64,000 nt of DNA from Croceibacterium_B sp035470785 (GTDB lineage Bacteria; Pseudomonadota; Alphaproteobacteria; Sphingomonadales; Sphingomonadaceae), in NCBI GenBank assembly GCA_035470785.1, contig DATIQN010000039.1, positions 14,458 through 78,457 on the forward strand. The letters run 5' to 3'. The position numbers and the translations under genes were made by a program. Under the pieces are notes generated by a model that saw only the letters and a program-made list of their open reading frames with translations, was not told the origin of the DNA and searched no databases. Below are positions 62,173 to 64,000 of the stretch, in pieces. Positions within the stretch are counted from its first letter, which is position 1. Each line of letters opens with the position of its first letter.

Positions 62173-62970
62173 ATGGGCGTCTTTCTCAGCCCTGCTGCCC
62201 TGGCGTTCGATGCCATGGCCAGCAACTTCGATGCCAAGTTCGACCCGTTGCTGAGCGTGGCCGCCCAACGTGCGGCGGTGCGCAAGGAGTTACTCGCCGC
62301 GTTTCCGGCCGGGTCACGCCTGCTTGAGATCGGTGGCGGCACTGGAACCGACGCGGCGTGGCTGCTGGGAAACGGGCGCGATGCCTACGTGACCGATGCG
62401 TCCCCAAAAATGATCGCCGAGGCTGCCCGCAAGGTCGGACTTGAACGAGTGGAGGCTATCGCAGCCGAGGACCTCGGCAATTTGGCGGATAGAGGCCAAC
62501 GCTTCGACGGTGCCTTTTCGAACTTCGCCGCGCTGAACTGCGTGCGCGATCTTGCCCCTGTGGGTGCCGCGCTAGGCCGACTGGTCCGTCCGGGCGGCGA
62601 ACTTGTGCTTGTGTTGTTCGGGACGTGGAGCCCGGGTGAATGCATCGTCGAGGCTGCTCGCGGTCGCTTCACGGCATGCTTCCGACGATTGAAGAAAGGT
62701 CCGGTACCCGCATCTCTTCGGGGCAGGAAATTCAAAGTGCGCTACTACCGTCGCCGTGACATCGAACATGCGATGGCGCCGCACTTTCGGTTGGTCGGCA
62801 AAAAGGCGATCGGATTATTCGTCCCTCCGAGCGCGGCGGAGCCCTGGATATCCCGTCATCCACGCGTGCTGTCAGTCCTTGAGGCGCTCGATACCGTGTT
62901 AGCACGACCGCTGGCCGCGTTCGGAGACCACGTGCTCTACCGTTTCGAGCGCACCGGAGCGCTCGAATGA
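62173..62970 (+). CDS. Class I SAM-dependent methyltransferase
   Basis: A 265-residue methyltransferase with the glycine-rich SAM motif RLLEIGGGTGTDAAWLLGNG (residues ~50-69), the acidic DASPKMIAEAARK and FSNFAALNCVRDL motifs IV region, and a ~90-residue C-terminal cap (FRRLKKGPVPASLRGRKF). The first 20 residues ALAFDAMASNFDAKFDPL resemble the AYDxxAxxFD start of this family. It starts immediately after the radical SAM stop and its stop overlaps the next methyltransferase. Substrate unknown. Confidence 0.88.
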   Translation: MGVFLSPAALAFDAMASNFDAKFDPLLSVAAQRAAVRKELLAAFPAGSRLLEIGGGTGTDAAWLLGNGRDAYVTDASPKMIAEAARKVGLERVEAIAAEDLGNLADRGQRFDGAFSNFAALNCVRDLAPVGAALGRLVRPGGELVLVLFGTWSPGECIVEAARGRFTACFRRLKKGPVPASLRGRKFKVRYYRRRDIEHAMAPHFRLVGKKAIGLFVPPSAAEPWISRHPRVLSVLEALDTVLARPLAAFGDHVLYRFERTGALE

Positions 62971-63734
62971 CGGCAATCCCGGCTTCACTGGAACGTTTCC
63001 GCGAAGACTACGCTGCTTACCGAGCGAGCGAAGGCCGTGCCTATTTGGGCCAGGCCTTGCAGAGCTTGCCGTATCTAGCCGAAGGTCCTCTTAAGGCCCA
63101 GTGGGCTGTCCGAGCGCGGAGTTTCGAGACACTCGTCGCACGGGTCGTTGTCCCACTTGCCAATCGGCTCGGCCGCCATCTTGACGTACTTGACCTTGGC
63201 GCGGGAAACGGGTGGTTGAGCTACCGGCTCGCCTGCGCAGGTCATCGGTGCACCGCGATCGACGTGCGGAACGATCACGTCGATGGGCTGGGCGCTGCGG
63301 AAGAACTCGCCGAAATTCAGAGGTTCGAGCGGCTCACTGCCTCGTTCGACAGCTTGCCGCTGCCGACTGGTACAGCGGACCTGGCGGTTTACAACGCGTC
63401 GCTCCACTACGCGTCGGACCTGTCCGCGACACTCGCGGAAGCCAGACGCTGCATCCGCGCCGGAGGTGTGCTGGCTGTGGCCGACAGCCCATTTTACCGC
63501 CATCGCGCAGATGGCGAGGCCATGGTGACGGAGAAGCGCGGCCAAGGCGGTCTCGCGGCACTCGATTGCATCGAATTCCTCACGCGGGCCTCGCTCGAAC
63601 GTGAGAGCTCCCTGGCCTGGCGCCGGCTTCGGGTGAGATATCCGCTATGGTACGAGCTACGACCCGTGCGGGCGTGGCTGACAGGCCGACGCCGGCCGTC
63701 CCGGTTCGACGTGTGGTTGGCAACAATGCCATGA
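62967..63734 (+). CDS. Class I SAM-dependent methyltransferase (second)
   Basis: A 255-residue methyltransferase with VLDLGAGNGWLSYRLACAGH as the SAM loop, IDVRNDHVDGLGA as the acidic ribose site and LAVYNASLHYASDLSATLAE as motif IV. It is only distantly like its neighbour, so the two are not a recent duplication. Its ATG overlaps the previous stop and its own stop overlaps the start of the next gene (ATGA at 63731-63734). Unknown substrate, presumably the same product as its operon partners. Confidence 0.88.
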   Translation: MTAIPASLERFREDYAAYRASEGRAYLGQALQSLPYLAEGPLKAQWAVRARSFETLVARVVVPLANRLGRHLDVLDLGAGNGWLSYRLACAGHRCTAIDVRNDHVDGLGAAEELAEIQRFERLTASFDSLPLPTGTADLAVYNASLHYASDLSATLAEARRCIRAGGVLAVADSPFYRHRADGEAMVTEKRGQGGLAALDCIEFLTRASLERESSLAWRRLRVRYPLWYELRPVRAWLTGRRRPSRFDVWLATMP

Positions 63735-64000
63735 TCGTCCTGATCAACCCGCGCGCGACCCGCCCGCAGAACCGCCGCTTTCCGCTCAGCCTCATGGCCA
63801 TAGGAGCGGCTCTACCGGCCGGAACGAGCTGGGAAGTCTTAGATGAAAACCTACCTGACATGGATGTCGTCGCCGAGGTAGCGCGCCTGACCGAGCACGG
63901 CGAAGGCGATCCAGTGCGGCTCTTCGCAATTACCGCGATGCCTGGTCCCCAACTGGTGAGCGCGGTGCACGTGTCCAAGGCGCTCAAGCACGCCCACCCC
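63731..64000 (+). CDS. N-terminal part of a second B12-binding radical SAM-like protein
   Basis: The open frame starts MIVLINPRATRPQNRRFPLS and continues with LMAIGAALPAGTSWEVLDEN, the beginning of the cobalamin-binding domain seen in B12-dependent radical SAM enzymes (PPLGL... type, here RRFPLSLMAIGAAL). It reads through the window edge, so the CxxxCxxC core lies outside and the identification rests on the first 90 residues. Translationally coupled to the methyltransferase. Confidence 0.75.
   Translation, partial: MIVLINPRATRPQNRRFPLSLMAIGAALPAGTSWEVLDENLPDMDVVAEVARLTEHGEGDPVRLFAITAMPGPQLVSAVHVSKALKHAHP

Noticed and set aside
1..64000. CRISPR array, tRNA, rRNA or riboswitch
   Set aside because: No regularly spaced repeats, T-loop signatures, rRNA blocks or riboswitch cores were found by eye; a covariance-model scan would be needed to exclude them formally.

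Overview
The window is GC-rich chromosomal DNA of an alphaproteobacterium, most likely a member of the Sphingomonadales (Sphingomonadaceae/Erythrobacteraceae type). Support comes from the DUF3576 lipoprotein-leuS-lptE-holA order, a SciP-type CtrA regulator (DUF1153), a very large NAD-glutamate dehydrogenase of the GDH-180 class, an acetoacetyl-CoA reductase of the PhaB type, and the rpe-heparinase-like-purH block. I found no rRNA, tRNA or CRISPR array by eye.

Layout. 0-3.7 kb: ribbon-helix-helix protein, fumC (start codon problematic), phaB and an outer-membrane-like protein, all on the minus strand. 4.0-8.6 kb: a tightly coupled DUF3576-leuS-lptE-holA operon with 4-bp stop/start overlaps. 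8.7-17.5 kb: a 3' remnant of a sugar-phosphate transferase run into an alpha/beta hydrolase, a TPR protein, a luciferase-like oxidoreductase, the giant gdh and an FAD reductase. 17.5-23.4 kb: queG, an ABC-2 exporter pair, an exported MsrB, a double PilZ protein and an M20 amidohydrolase. 23.4-29.5 kb: a six-gene group (flippase, two nucleotidyltransferases, CDP-alcohol phosphotransferase, lipid-kinase-like protein, a possible Tam41-like/pol-beta-fold protein) that looks like a pathway making and exporting an unusual phospho-head-group lipid or phosphoglycan. 29.7-38.7 kb: rpe, heparinase-like gene, purH, an exported MsrA, a Fur-family repressor, dxs and two poorly characterised genes. 38.7-45.1 kb: a minus-strand RND efflux operon with DUF445 and GNAT genes downstream. 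45.3-54.4 kb: stress membrane protein, sciP, mnmA, serine hydrolase, PhzF, CDF transporter, pdxH, a CbpA-like DnaJ protein, BrkB-type membrane protein and fabI.

The character changes after fabI. From 54.4 to 56.0 kb there is a graveyard: a frameshifted IS5-type transposase remnant followed by a frameshifted, truncated DUF927 gene. Beyond it lies accessory DNA: a VanZ-like gene, two small exported proteins, and at 57.9-64.0 kb a cluster coding for a polytopic GT-C-like membrane protein, an HPr-kinase-fold protein, a B12-type radical SAM enzyme, two SAM methyltransferases and the start of a second B12-type radical SAM-like protein that runs off the window. Neither the substrate nor the product of this last cluster can be read from the sequence. 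It is the best candidate here for an undescribed system.
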